Source: an uncultured Glaciecola sp. (GTDB lineage Bacteria > Pseudomonadota > Gammaproteobacteria > Enterobacterales > Alteromonadaceae). Taken from it: a stretch of DNA of 64,000 bases. The stretch covers positions 124,001 to 188,000 of the forward strand of contig CAJQOP010000003.1 of assembly GCA_905479945.1 (NCBI GenBank). Reading direction: 5' to 3'. This document shows positions 18,670 to 27,906 of the stretch, in pieces (the first letter of the stretch is position 1; each line of letters begins with the position of its first letter). The position numbers were made by a program, and so were the translations under genes. Under the pieces are notes generated by a model, which was given only the letters and a program-made list of their open reading frames with translations, searched no databases and was not told where the DNA came from.

Positions 18670-18704
18670 AATAAGGGTGGCCAATTGACCACCCTTATTT
18701 AGTT
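18670..18704. terminator. bidirectional intrinsic terminator between lacZ and the fasciclin gene
   Basis: An 11-bp perfect stem (AATAAGGGTGG with its complement CCACCCTTATT) encloses an 8-base loop and is followed by TTTAGTTTT. It lies directly after the lacZ stop and just before the stop of the convergent fasciclin gene, so it can serve both. Confidence 0.85.
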
Positions 18705-18717
18705 TTACCGCATGGGA

Positions 18718-20916
18718 TTAGTTACCTGATAACGTTTCTGTAATCACAGTATCAATGACATGTATCACGCCATTAGTAGTGTATATATCAGTAGTAATCA
18801 CATTGGAACCTTGGATCTGAAGAGAAACCTGTTCTTGATCCACCTGCCACCAAATGTCACTTACACCTTGGCCATTGTTGTCACCAACCGCAGTGTCTCC
18901 AGCGAAAAAGTATAGAGGACGCCCTTGGTATGCCGCTTGCTCACTGCCATCGGCACGAGTAACTGTAGTCAAGCCGGCAACAGAAGACACATCACCATCA
19001 GTTACTAGCACAGGTGGCCAGTTCGTGGCGCAAGCGTCGTTACATGCACTTCCTGCAGTTCCCAAATCATTATCGAACACATACAGTGTAAATCCAGCGT
19101 TGCCTGCAGCTTGTCCTGCTATTAGTCTCTGGTTTACTGCATCATACGCTACTTCAGTGTTTTCATCATTTGCCGCTTGAGCGAAATTCACCAATGCCAC
19201 CGTAACGTCATTGTTCGCTAAAGTATCAACCGACGCGCCATTCGCAGCGAAAGCTGCAAGTGAAGACACTTCAGCATCACCAATAACGTGCTGCAGTAAT
19301 ACAGCAGTTAATGCATCGACGTCACCTAAAAGACCCGATAATACCGAGCTCTCGATTTTTGCGAAAGCAGCATCAGTAGGCGCGAATACTGTAAATGTTG
19401 CAGTTTCATCAGCCAGTGTATCTACCAAGTCAGCGGCTGTTAAAGCTGCAACCAATGTTTCAAAATCTGGATTTGCTAAGGCAACCTCTACAATACTCTG
19501 TGTAGGCTCACCCTTAGCTGTAGGAGGTAAAATAACCTGATCAATTACGTGTATAACGCCGTTGTCAGCTATTTGATTAGTAAGCGACACTGCTGATTTA
19601 TTGACGTAAAGAGTAGAATCTCTAAACGATAATACCGTGTCAGAATCGTTTGTCATAGTTACGTTACTATCGGCAGACTGCGCTATTGTAACCGCGGCAT
19701 CAGCTAAAACAGTGCCGCCTGAAATAACATGATAAAGCAAGATATCTCTTAGCGTATCAGGGTCATCGAGAAGTCCATCGATTGCTTCTTGACCTAATAA
19801 GTCAAACGCAGCGTCTGTCGGAGCAAAAACAGTAAATTCTGCATCACCATCAGCAAGGACGCTATCTAAACCTGTCGCTACCAAAGCAGCCACCAATGTT
19901 TCAAAACCGCCTGCAGCTATCGCAAGATCGACTACCGTTACTTCTGCTGGAGGAACAACTACGTCCGCTACAATCACCATATCGATAACGTGAATAATAC
20001 CGTTTGTAGTGTATATGTCTGTTGTCGTCACATTAGCACCGCCAAATGTGAGCGTATCTGTATCAGTATTTATGACGAGTGGGATCATGGCGCCAGAAGC
20101 AGTTGCTGGCGAAAGACCGTTCAGGCTAAAAGCATTAACCGAATCAACTGAACCTGGAACAACATGTTGTAATAATATGTCACTCAGAACGTCAGGATTA
20201 GCTAGTAAAGTGTTAATAGTTTCTTCACCTAGCATAGCGAAAGCTGCGTCGGTTGGCGCGAAAACCGTAAACTCCTGAGTTTCATCAGCTAAGGTCTCAA
20301 CTAAATCAGCTGCAGTCAATGCAACAACCAAGGTTTCGAAATCTGGATTAGCCAGCGCTACATCCACAATGCTTTGTGTGGGTTCACCTCGCTCTGAAGG
20401 CAGTGTTAAAACAGCGTCAATAACATGAATAATGCCGTTGTCAGTTATGATATCTGTAATAATGACCGTAGACAAATTGACCAACAAGTCTTCGCCAGAG
20501 AGTGAAAGCGCTACATCAGCGCCATTTACCGTTGTAACGGTTTGTCCGGCTGATGCAATAGCTCCAGCTGCATCGACTGTGGTGTCTAGCACGTGATAGG
20601 TAAGAATGTTACTTAGGGTGTCAGTGTCATCCAATAGAGCGTCAATTGTTTCCTGGCCAAGCAATGCAAAGGCATCGTCAGTTGGCGCAAAAACAGTGAA
20701 TGTCCCTGCTTCATTTGCAAGAGTTGCATCCAATCCAGTCGCTTGAAGTGCAGCAACCAAGGTCGTAAATCGCTCATCGGCAACAGCAACATCAACGATG
20801 GTAGTTACCGCGGCTGGTGGTAGTGGTATCGGTGCAGGATCGTCATCGTCGTCGCTACACCCCTGTAGTAAAGCAACACTCAACAGTGTGATCGTTAACG
20901 CAGTTAGTTTTTTCAT
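18718..20916 (-). CDS. lipoprotein with four fasciclin (FAS1) domains and a nested COG4315-like insert
   Basis: A 732-residue lipoprotein: signal peptide with lipobox LLQGC (Cys20), then an acidic linker. FAS1 domains occupy about 38-170, 180-316, 327-463 and 474-727. Each has the conserved FTVFAPTDAAF motif and closes with an NGIIHVID-type strand. In the fourth domain a segment at about 576-695 interrupts the fold. It carries Cys-containing SACNDACATNWPPVL and QGRPLYFFAGD, the signature of the secreted-repeat (Lipoprotein_15, COG4315) family. The closing FAS1 strand resumes afterwards (ITTDIYTTNG). FAS1 proteins mediate adhesion or matrix contact. Outer-membrane location facing outward is inferred. 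Confidence 0.9.
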   Translation of the reverse strand: MKKLTALTITLLSVALLQGCSDDDDDPAPIPLPPAAVTTIVDVAVADERFTTLVAALQATGLDATLANEAGTFTVFAPTDDAFALLGQETIDALLDDTDTLSNILTYHVLDTTVDAAGAIASAGQTVTTVNGADVALSLSGEDLLVNLSTVIITDIITDNGIIHVIDAVLTLPSERGEPTQSIVDVALANPDFETLVVALTAADLVETLADETQEFTVFAPTDAAFAMLGEETINTLLANPDVLSDILLQHVVPGSVDSVNAFSLNGLSPATASGAMIPLVINTDTDTLTFGGANVTTTDIYTTNGIIHVIDMVIVADVVVPPAEVTVVDLAIAAGGFETLVAALVATGLDSVLADGDAEFTVFAPTDAAFDLLGQEAIDGLLDDPDTLRDILLYHVISGGTVLADAAVTIAQSADSNVTMTNDSDTVLSFRDSTLYVNKSAVSLTNQIADNGVIHVIDQVILPPTAKGEPTQSIVEVALANPDFETLVAALTAADLVDTLADETATFTVFAPTDAAFAKIESSVLSGLLGDVDALTAVLLQHVIGDAEVSSLAAFAANGASVDTLANNDVTVALVNFAQAANDENTEVAYDAVNQRLIAGQAAGNAGFTLYVFDNDLGTAGSACNDACATNWPPVLVTDGDVSSVAGLTTVTRADGSEQAAYQGRPLYFFAGDTAVGDNNGQGVSDIWWQVDQEQVSLQIQGSNVITTDIYTTNGVIHVIDTVITETLSGN

Positions 20917-21144
20917 GGCATTTCCTTGATTTTGTATTTGCGAGTCAAAGTGATGGGTGTAATTACGACATTAATTATTGGATAGGTCACGTTTTCGAGT
21001 ATTAAATAAACGTAATCTTTGTAAATAAAACAATCTAAATAACTGAAATGTATGAACTTTTCTGCCATATTACAATTTTGTAATAAAAACAAAAATCTCA
21101 GCATTAACAATATGATGCTGTTCTGACTATTTTCAGCTAATGTT
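20917..21144. other. AT-rich divergent intergenic region
   Basis: The interval between the fasciclin lipoprotein and the GH43 gene is 329 bp. The part nearest the lipoprotein is AT-rich and holds no plausible gene: the minus-strand open frame here lacks any family features. It must contain both promoters, which I cannot pinpoint. The rest holds the 13-bp repeat listed next. Confidence 0.5.
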
Positions 21145-21183
21145 GGTGTCACGATGCGGTGTCACGATGCGGTGTGACGATGC
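21145..21183. repeat. 13-bp tandem repeat, three copies
   Basis: Three adjacent copies of a 13-bp unit, GGTGTCACGATGC twice and GGTGTGACGATGC once, followed by a decayed fourth copy beginning GGCGTGAC. It lies 60-100 bp upstream of the GH43 start. It is non-coding. Confidence 0.9.
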
Positions 21184-21245
21184 GGCGTGACTATTTTGCT
21201 GGCTTAAAGCGGATATCAATTAACAAGTTATTTTAAGGAAATAGG

Positions 21246-22883
21246 ATGAGTAAAAAATTTATTCAAAATCCAATTTTACCCGGCTTTAATCCCGACCCTA
21301 GTATTGTTGCTGTAGGTGATGATTTTTATATAGCAACTTCAACATTTGAATGGTATCCGGGTGTGCAAATTCATCATTCAAAAGACCTAATTAATTGGCG
21401 CTTAATTGCCCGCCCACTAAATCGACGGGCATTGCTCGACATGCGCGGCGAACCAGACTCTTGCGGCATTTGGGCACCTTGCTTAAGCTATAGCGATGAC
21501 TTGTTTCATTTAATCTATACCGATGTAAAACGCTTTGATGGCAACTTTAAAGATTCGCACAATTATCTGACCACTTGCGCTAAAGTTGAGGGTGATTGGA
21601 GCGATCCTGTTTATATGAATTCAAGTGGCTTTGACCCTTCTTTATTTCACGACGATGATGGCAAAAAGTGGTTCGTTAACATGATTTGGGATCACCGTCA
21701 CAATAACAATCGCTTTGGTGGTATTTATTTGCAAGAGTTCTGCAATAATAAAAAGAAGCTTATTGGCAGCATAAAAAACATATTTAACGGCAGTGCGTTA
21801 GGATCAACCGAAGCACCCCACCTGTATAAACGCAATGGCTATTATTATTTGGTCACTGCAGAAGGCGGTACTTTCTATAATCACGCAATGACGGTAGCTC
21901 GTTCGAAAAATATTAAAGGGCCGTATGAATGCGATCCTCAAGGTTACTTGCTGACTGCGAAAGACAATCCAGAGCTCCCTTTACAGCGCGCCGGACATGG
22001 CGATTTAGTTGACACAAAAAGCGGTGAATCCTACCTAGTACATCTGTGCGGAAGGCCCCTAAGTGGCGAGCGACGTTGTCCGCTTGGTCGCGAAACTTCT
22101 ATCCAAAAAACGCAATGGTCTGATGATGGCTGGATTCGTATAATTGGTGCAACAGGTGATGGCTTGCCTTCAATTGAAGTTGAAGCACCTAAGCTGCTAG
22201 AGCACCCTTGGCCGAAAAAAAATGAGCGCTGCAACTTTAATTCTAAACAGCTACCAATAGATTTTCAATGGCTGAGAACGCCGCATCCAGAGCGCCTAAT
22301 GAGCTTAACTGCAAGACCTGGGCACTTGCGCCTTATTGGCCGCGAATCAATTGGCTCGCTATACGAGCACTCGTTAGTTGCAAGACGCCAACAAGCCTTT
22401 ACTTATAGCGTTCAAACGAGTGTTGATTTCACACCAAGCAGCTTTCAACAAATGGCAGGTTTAACCTGCTATTACAACAGTCATAAGTTCCATTATTGTT
22501 ATATCTCTGCTGATGATACGGGTAACAGATACGTGGATATTATGAGTTGTTTAGGAGACCCTAGCCTAAATCTAACCTATCCCCTGCGCGAACAGCAGCT
22601 TATGCCAACTAAAGCAATTGAGCGTTTCACTATTCCAAATGAAGGAAATGTTTACCTTAGAGCTGAAATTGACCATCATAGTTTGCTGTTTTTTTTCTCA
22701 ACTGACGAAAACAACTGGACCGAATTACCTGTGAAACTAGACTACAGCATCATTTCTGATGAAGCGGGTACAGGTGATGGCGTTAATTTCACTGGTGGTT
22801 TTGTTGGTATGTGTTGTCAGGATATATCAGGACAGCAATGCATCGCTGATTTTGACTATTTTGAATACATAGAAAAAAACTAA
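21246..22883 (+). CDS. glycoside hydrolase family 43 (beta-xylosidase/arabinofuranosidase type)
   Basis: A 545-residue protein without a signal peptide, so cytoplasmic. It begins NPILPGFNPDPSIV, the GH43 five-bladed propeller opening with the catalytic base Asp. A second conserved Asp lies in FDPSLFHDDDG, and the general acid Glu in LGSTEAPHLYKRNGYYYL. The C-terminal part (about 325-545) is the beta-sandwich typical of GH43 beta-xylosidases, with HSLVARRQQAF and FTGGFVGM. An AAGGAAATAGG ribosome site precedes the ATG. The likely substrate is short xylo- or arabino-oligosaccharides. No transporter or other xylan gene is adjacent. Confidence 0.9.
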   Translation: MSKKFIQNPILPGFNPDPSIVAVGDDFYIATSTFEWYPGVQIHHSKDLINWRLIARPLNRRALLDMRGEPDSCGIWAPCLSYSDDLFHLIYTDVKRFDGNFKDSHNYLTTCAKVEGDWSDPVYMNSSGFDPSLFHDDDGKKWFVNMIWDHRHNNNRFGGIYLQEFCNNKKKLIGSIKNIFNGSALGSTEAPHLYKRNGYYYLVTAEGGTFYNHAMTVARSKNIKGPYECDPQGYLLTAKDNPELPLQRAGHGDLVDTKSGESYLVHLCGRPLSGERRCPLGRETSIQKTQWSDDGWIRIIGATGDGLPSIEVEAPKLLEHPWPKKNERCNFNSKQLPIDFQWLRTPHPERLMSLTARPGHLRLIGRESIGSLYEHSLVARRQQAFTYSVQTSVDFTPSSFQQMAGLTCYYNSHKFHYCYISADDTGNRYVDIMSCLGDPSLNLTYPLREQQLMPTKAIERFTIPNEGNVYLRAEIDHHSLLFFFSTDENNWTELPVKLDYSIISDEAGTGDGVNFTGGFVGMCCQDISGQQCIADFDYFEYIEKN

Positions 22884-23182
22884 GAAATAGGCTACCTGTC
22901 GACTTAAATAGACTGCAAATTGTTTGCCGTTTATCCTCCTATTTTTACGGGATAGTAGTCTTGTGAATTCATTTCGTCGCTGTGATTAAGGATTACTAAA
23001 TTACAAATGGAACCACAGTCAGACTTATTGAACCTATTTGAAGTAGAAAAAATGGGCTTATGCGAAAAACACTCAATGAAAGTCGAATACACCTGATCTG
23101 CGTCAACATAATCACAGTTCCTTCGTCAGCTTTGGTTCGATCTTGATATAGTAAAAACATGCTTTCACTTTATTAAGAAGAA

Positions 23183-24160
23183 ATGTTTATGACTCAATCG
23201 GATGCTCAAAAAAACACACCAGAACCAGCCAATACTGAAGAAGCAGCAGAAAAAAAGCAACACGTGTTGCATGAACTAGCTGAGCATCGACACAGTCCTG
23301 ATTATATCGCTAAGTCATTTCGCTCAGGCGAATATCCTTATAAAACAAAAATTTCTAAAAAAGCGTATTACATCCGAAAAAAAGAACTGCAAATAGAGTT
23401 ATTAAAAGTACAAAAGTGGGTTAAGGAAAGTAAGCAAAAAGTCGTCATTCTATTTGAGGGTCGGGACGCTGCGGGCAAGGGCGGGACGATTAAGCGTTTT
23501 ATGGAACATATGAACCCGCGAGGTTGTAGGGTTGTTGCATTAGAAAAACCCACCGGCACTGAAAAAGGGCAATGGTATTATCAACGCTACATACAGCACC
23601 TTCCGACCGAAGGGGAAATTGTTTTATTTGATAGGTCTTGGTACAACCGAGCGGGCGTTGAAAGAGTCATGGATTTTTGTGAGCCCAACGAATATTTGGA
23701 ATTTATGCGTCAAACACCAGATCTAGAACGTATGCTTGTGAGAAGCGGAATACGTCTTTACAAATACTGGTTTTCAGTGACGCCTACCGAGCAAGAAGCC
23801 CGTTTTATTAAGCGCGAAACAGATCCTCTAAAACAATGGAAACTCAGCCCAATTGATAAAGAGGCAATGCAGAAATGGGACGAATATACTGAAGCAAAAG
23901 AAGCCATGTTTTTCTATACAGATACGGCCGATTCACCCTGGATAGTGGTCAAATCAGATGACAAGAAGCGAGCTCGTTTGAACTGTATCCATCATTTTTT
24001 GGCGAGCCTACCTTACCCTAACAAAAACAAACATTTGATAAAAGGGGCCGACCCTTTGATTGTTGGCAATGCCGCTCACGTTATTATTGAAGACAAGCAT
24101 ATTCTAGGCAAGTCATTGCATCCGCAGCATAATGGAAATTCAACACATCGCAAAGTATGA
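23183..24160 (+). CDS. ppk2: polyphosphate kinase 2 family protein
   Basis: A 325-residue cytosolic kinase. The P-loop is FEGRDAAGKGGTIKR near residue 92. The Walker B region is VLFDRSWYNRAGVERVM near 150, and the lid segment includes PTEQEARFIKRETDPLKQWKLS. These motifs define PPK2, which uses polyphosphate to phosphorylate nucleoside mono- or diphosphates. Single-domain length and the GRDAAGKGG signature fit class I (NDP-phosphorylating), though the class is an inference. An N-terminal low-complexity Glu/Ala/Lys stretch precedes the domain. A second in-frame ATG two codons in is an equally good start. Confidence 0.92.
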   Translation: MFMTQSDAQKNTPEPANTEEAAEKKQHVLHELAEHRHSPDYIAKSFRSGEYPYKTKISKKAYYIRKKELQIELLKVQKWVKESKQKVVILFEGRDAAGKGGTIKRFMEHMNPRGCRVVALEKPTGTEKGQWYYQRYIQHLPTEGEIVLFDRSWYNRAGVERVMDFCEPNEYLEFMRQTPDLERMLVRSGIRLYKYWFSVTPTEQEARFIKRETDPLKQWKLSPIDKEAMQKWDEYTEAKEAMFFYTDTADSPWIVVKSDDKKRARLNCIHHFLASLPYPNKNKHLIKGADPLIVGNAAHVIIEDKHILGKSLHPQHNGNSTHRKV

Positions 24161-24218
24161 CTTGGGCAAAATCTAAGCTGGTAGATTAATGCTGAATACT
24201 AAGCGAGCTCAATTCAGC

Positions 24219-24266
24219 CACCGTTCAGTTGACTGAGCTATACTGTGAAGCACGGTGTGTTTTTTT
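24219..24266 (+). terminator. possible terminator after ppk2
   Basis: A CACCGT/ACGGTG stem encloses a smaller TCAGT/ACTGA hairpin and is followed by a run of seven T residues at 24260-24266. The branched loop makes it an imperfect terminator, but its place between ppk2 and the next gene fits. Confidence 0.45.
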
Positions 24267-24283
24267 AAGTCTTGGATCTTGTT

Positions 24284-24748
24284 ATGAATAAATCAAAAGC
24301 AATTTTTTTAGCGCTAATTTTTACCTTGTCACTGACTGGTTGCGCAAGTTCAGAGGGATATACTCATAGCTCTCGAAATCAGTTTGTCTCTGAATTTTAT
24401 GCAACTGTAGAAAGCGTTGAGAAAATTAAATTTGAGTCTCATGTTGGAGAAGGCGCGGCAATTGGCGCAGTTGATGGGTTTATGTCAAACCTCTACGGTG
24501 ATTCTAATGACAGGTTATTTGGTGCCATGGTTGGCGCGTTTTTTGGTGGCATCATTACTGCAATAGTAGAAGGTGATACAAACGGATACAAATATGGATT
24601 AGAAGACTTAGAAGGTGCATATATGAGTGTTATTTTAGAAAACAAAGACGCACTGCGAGGCGAATGTGTACTAGTCACTATTGCTGGAAATGTATCAATC
24701 TTAGCTCAGCCTGATAGCTATTGTGCAGAATATGATGACGAGTATTAA
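24284..24748 (+). CDS. small lipoprotein with glycine-rich membrane-like segment
   Basis: Start taken at ATG 24284, which gives a compact lipoprotein signal peptide ending LSLTGC; a TTG four codons earlier is unnecessary. The 154-residue product has a glycine-zipper-like middle region (AAIGAVDG..., LFGAMVGAFFGGIITA), reminiscent of SlyB/Pcp-type outer-membrane lipoproteins. The second half contains two Cys in GECVLV and DSYCAEY. I do not recognise the family with certainty; an envelope role is inferred. Confidence 0.65.
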   Translation: MNKSKAIFLALIFTLSLTGCASSEGYTHSSRNQFVSEFYATVESVEKIKFESHVGEGAAIGAVDGFMSNLYGDSNDRLFGAMVGAFFGGIITAIVEGDTNGYKYGLEDLEGAYMSVILENKDALRGECVLVTIAGNVSILAQPDSYCAEYDDEY

Positions 24749-24831
24749 CATCTGGCAGATGACGACAAGGGCAGCGCCCGGCCGCAGCATGCTATCGCAA
24801 TAGCTAAATTATTACTTAACACGCTACCTAA

Positions 24832-25068
24832 CTAATAATGTGGAGGTAAATCGTTACCTTGGTCGGGCTCAGAATTATTTACTTGAATAGTTTTAATTTT
24901 ATCCACTAATCCTTTCAGCAATTGCGTCTGCCGGTCAATGGCAAACTGCTGATTAGTTACAATGTCATTCAATTGCTCAACGCTATCTTCTTGGTAGGCT
25001 ATCTTAAACTCAAGCTGCTCTATAGCTACTTTCATTTGCTCGATAGTTTTTTCATTATGATCAGTCAC
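24832..25068 (-). CDS. slyX: SlyX family protein
   Basis: A 78-residue, almost fully helical coiled-coil protein (IEQLEFKIAYQEDSVEQLND) ending in the characteristic DLPPHY tail of SlyX. In many gammaproteobacteria slyX neighbours fkpA, and here fkpA lies about 1.1 kb away with one lipoprotein gene between. Function unknown despite the name. Confidence 0.92.
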   Translation of the reverse strand: MTDHNEKTIEQMKVAIEQLEFKIAYQEDSVEQLNDIVTNQQFAIDRQTQLLKGLVDKIKTIQVNNSEPDQGNDLPPHY

Positions 25069-25098
25069 AGTATTTTCTTCTCTCTATGTTGCTAGTTG

Positions 25099-26082
25099 TT
25101 ATTGTCCCTGAAAATCCCAATGTTCCAAATTTCCGCTGCTAGATACAGAAACGACTTCATTTTCTAAAAAACCAATACCGTAGACTACTGCCGACTGAGG
25201 CGCCGGACCATCTGAAGGAGCAACTCGCCACTCTTTAACTGTGCGCCCTGTTTGCACATCCCAAATCGCCAAGCGCTTTGCTGGTGATCCAGTTAGAAGA
25301 TATTGACCGTCTTTAGAAAACTTAGCGCTAGTGAATACCCACTGACGCTCTATAAAGTGGAGTTGGCTAATTGCTTTACCTGTTTGCGCATCCCAGATTT
25401 GGCTGTCATCTTGGCTATCAGACGTAAATAAAAACCTGGCTTCATCATCAATTGCCACTTTAGTTACTCGGTTTGCATGATTAAATACATGGATGATTTG
25501 ACCCGTGTCTGTGCTCCATAAATAGGCTTTATAGTCATTGCCGCCTGTTAACGCATACTTTCCATTTGGCGAGATATCAACCGTGTTAACTTTTTCCTCA
25601 TGCCCAAGAAATTCTAAACTACGGCCAGTTTCTGGCTCAAAATACATGACATTGCCGTTAGCTTTGCCTACGAGTATCCCACGGCCTTGGTTGCTAACTA
25701 CAATATCTCTAATTGTTGACTCATCTATACGCCAAAATCCGACGGGGTCCCCTGTTTGTTTATTCCAAAGCGCAAAATTCTCATTGTCTGCGGTTACCAC
25801 AAAAGATTCATCTGCTGAGATATGAATACTGGTAACAATGTTGCGCCCGTCTTCTTGATGCCGCCAACTAAAGAGGGTTTTATTCTCTTTCAGTGACCAC
25901 ACTGAAATATCCGAATTGACTCTTGAGATGACGGCAAAATCTCCCGAACTACTTATGTCAGCAGCATAAACTCCACTGTCGGAAATTGGCGACCTTGCCT
26001 TGGGTTTTGTTTCTGGAATAGAGCATCCAGTGCAAAAAAGCACCAAAACGCAACAAAATGGTAAAAAGACTGTCTTAATCAT
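25099..26082 (-). CDS. WD40-repeat lipoprotein
   Basis: A 327-residue lipoprotein with lipobox LFCTGC. The mature part consists of about seven WD40-like blades, for example VNTVDISPNGKYALTGGNDY and LWSTDTGQIIHVF, with repeated IWDAQTG/IWDVQTG motifs closing blades. It should fold as a single beta-propeller attached to the membrane and act as a protein-binding platform. It lies 30 bp upstream of slyX on the same strand and is divergent from fkpA. WD40 lipoproteins at this position are common in Alteromonadales; the partner is unknown. Confidence 0.88.
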   Translation of the reverse strand: MIKTVFLPFCCVLVLFCTGCSIPETKPKARSPISDSGVYAADISSSGDFAVISRVNSDISVWSLKENKTLFSWRHQEDGRNIVTSIHISADESFVVTADNENFALWNKQTGDPVGFWRIDESTIRDIVVSNQGRGILVGKANGNVMYFEPETGRSLEFLGHEEKVNTVDISPNGKYALTGGNDYKAYLWSTDTGQIIHVFNHANRVTKVAIDDEARFLFTSDSQDDSQIWDAQTGKAISQLHFIERQWVFTSAKFSKDGQYLLTGSPAKRLAIWDVQTGRTVKEWRVAPSDGPAPQSAVVYGIGFLENEVVSVSSSGNLEHWDFQGQ

Positions 26083-26181
26083 CTAAAAATGGGTTTCGCT
26101 TTTAGTTTCACACGTTTACTATTGGTGGAGTATATATTGATTATCAACAAACAGCATACTGCTGATTACGGAGAAAATAGA

Positions 26182-26967
26182 ATGAAAAAGGCTACATTAG
26201 CCCTAGCAGTGCTGTCAGCACTAGCATTAACTGCTTGTCAAAAACAAGAAACAACAGACACTACGCCAGTTGCAGAGACTGAAGTGCAAGCTGAATCGAC
26301 TGAAGTAACAAAAGAAGCTTACAGTACAGAAAAAGAAAAACAGTCATATGCCTTGGGCGCAAGCATGGGTTTGTTTGCAAAAAACAGACTCGACCAACAG
26401 AAAGATCTTGAGATTGAATATGATGAAGCAGCACTCAAAGCTGGTTTTGAAGACGGTTTAGCAGATCAAACAAAATACACAGTACCTGAACTTCAAGCCT
26501 TTACAAAATCTGCAGATATGATGCTGCAAGACAAGCAAAGAGAAAAAGAGATGGCTTCTTCAGCTACCAATATTGCAGAAGGTGCAGCCTACTTAGCAGA
26601 GAATGCAAAGAAAGACGGTATAGTTACCACTGAATCTGGCCTTCAATATGAAATATTGACCGCAGGTGAAGGTGCAAGCCCCGCTTCAGAAACATCTACT
26701 GTTAAAGTTCATTATAAGGGTACTTTGCTTGACGGTACCGAATTTGATTCTTCATATTCACGAAATGAACCAGCTACATTCCCGCTTAACCGCGTTATTA
26801 CTGGGTGGACTGAAGGTGTTCAACTGATGAAGGAAGGCGCTAAGTACCGCTTCCATATTCCTTCTGATTTAGCTTATGGTGAAAGAGCAACGGGCAAAAT
26901 AACGCCTAATTCAACACTTATTTTTGAAGTTGAATTATTAGAAGTGATTGAAGCAGAAACTAACTAA
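26182..26967 (+). CDS. fkpA: FKBP-type peptidyl-prolyl isomerase, lipoprotein form
   Basis: The open frame extends back to 26089, but the ATG at 26182 has GGAG eight bases upstream and begins a lipoprotein signal peptide (ALALTAC). The 261-residue product has the N-terminal helical dimerisation domain (KQSYALGASMGLFAKN) and a C-terminal FKBP domain with VKVHYKGTLLDGTEFDSS and YGERATGKITPNSTLIFEVELL. This is the FkpA/Mip architecture: a periplasmic isomerase and chaperone. The residue pattern of the active site (YKGTLLDG, FPLNRVITGW) is complete. Confidence 0.93.
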   Translation: MKKATLALAVLSALALTACQKQETTDTTPVAETEVQAESTEVTKEAYSTEKEKQSYALGASMGLFAKNRLDQQKDLEIEYDEAALKAGFEDGLADQTKYTVPELQAFTKSADMMLQDKQREKEMASSATNIAEGAAYLAENAKKDGIVTTESGLQYEILTAGEGASPASETSTVKVHYKGTLLDGTEFDSSYSRNEPATFPLNRVITGWTEGVQLMKEGAKYRFHIPSDLAYGERATGKITPNSTLIFEVELLEVIEAETN

Positions 26968-27109
26968 GTTAACTGCAGTAAAAATGCAGCTCTATTGGCT
27001 AAGATACTTATCTGATAGTGCTGCTGTTTAGCCGCTTGTTATGAACGGTGATGAAGATGTAAATTCATGTATATTAATGCGCGGTAAAGTTAGCGTTTTC
27101 AACACCTTT

Positions 27110-27349
27110 CTAAAGCGTAACTTCCTTCCCAGCTTGCCTTAGCGATTTACGGCCAATGTAGGCAGCTAATAATCCTATTACTGCAAAACTCAAAACATCA
27201 CTAGAAAAAGGTAATAGGTACCAAGCTAGCAAGGAATACCCAAAACTAAAAATACCTGTAATAAATGAAACAAAGCCGACAAACATCAATATTTGCTGCC
27301 ATGCAGTAACTGCTTGCGCATTCGTTCGGTTCTGATTTTGCATATGCAT
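27110..27349 (-). CDS. small two-helix membrane protein
   Basis: A 79-residue protein with two hydrophobic segments (about 20-40 and 45-65) separated by a short loop, and a charged C-terminus (IGRKSLRQAGKEVTL). I do not recognise a family. Composition and codon use look coding, and no overlapping alternative is better. Probably an inner-membrane protein. Confidence 0.6.
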   Translation of the reverse strand: MHMQNQNRTNAQAVTAWQQILMFVGFVSFITGIFSFGYSLLAWYLLPFSSDVLSFAVIGLLAAYIGRKSLRQAGKEVTL

Positions 27350-27681
27350 AACTTTGTTGCCTCATTTTTTTAATAACATGCCATTAGATCTTCCTTTTTC
27401 TTTTAGTAAACTAATACAATCGTTGTATAACGATATATACGGTAATACCTAATCTTTAGTTTACCAAATGGTAATTAAGTTCAGTTAAATTGCTTATTTT
27501 TTAATGCTAAATAGCATTGAAATGCATAAAGTTAGCGTTACCGGCTGTCGTATAGTTACATTCCGCTGTAACTATTACTTAGTTAAATGTATGTTTAATA
27601 TAAATTTTTATGAAAGTAAACATTTTTGTTAAATTAAAGTTAAATAAATAAAAATTTGAGAACAAATAAATATTAACCTGA
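27350..27681. other. AT-rich intergenic stretch with one hairpin
   Basis: No gene is visible. It contains a perfect 9-bp stem with six-base loop at 27552-27575 (ATAGTTACA/TGTAACTAT) that lacks a T-run, and a very AT-rich tract at about 27590-27670. A promoter for the downstream frames may lie here, but none is clear. Confidence 0.5.
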
Positions 27682-27906
27682 CTAAATGTTGTCGTTGCCA
27701 ACTCCATCTATCGATATTTATATACCTTTATTAAGAGTTGTAGACTAATCACACTTGCAGGAAATTCAGTAATCACATGTTATATTAATGCATACGACCC
27801 TGATGCAGGAGCATCTGCTAATTGTGAGCTACTAGAGCTTGACTCCACTCTCAAAATAGCGAAGATAGTCAGCCAGCTCAACAGACAAGTATTCATCACG
27901 CTATGA
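27682..27906 (+). pseudogene. open frame without a start codon, joined by ATGA to the next ORF
   Basis: Between stops at 27679 and 27904 the frame is open for 74 codons but has no ATG, GTG or TTG. Its second half (AYDPDAGASANCELLELD and IAKIVSQLNRQ) looks protein-like. Its TGA overlaps the ATG of the following ORF as ATGA. It may be the 3' remnant of a decayed gene once coupled to its neighbour, or coincidence. Confidence 0.3.

Noticed and set aside
20913-21152. 79-codon minus-strand frame in the region upstream of the fasciclin gene
   Set aside because: It lies in AT-rich intergenic sequence, overlaps the repeat and shows no family features or ribosome site.
26089-26181. N-terminal extension of the FkpA frame
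   Set aside because: The extension would bury the lipoprotein signal peptide; the ATG at 26182 has its own GGAG site.
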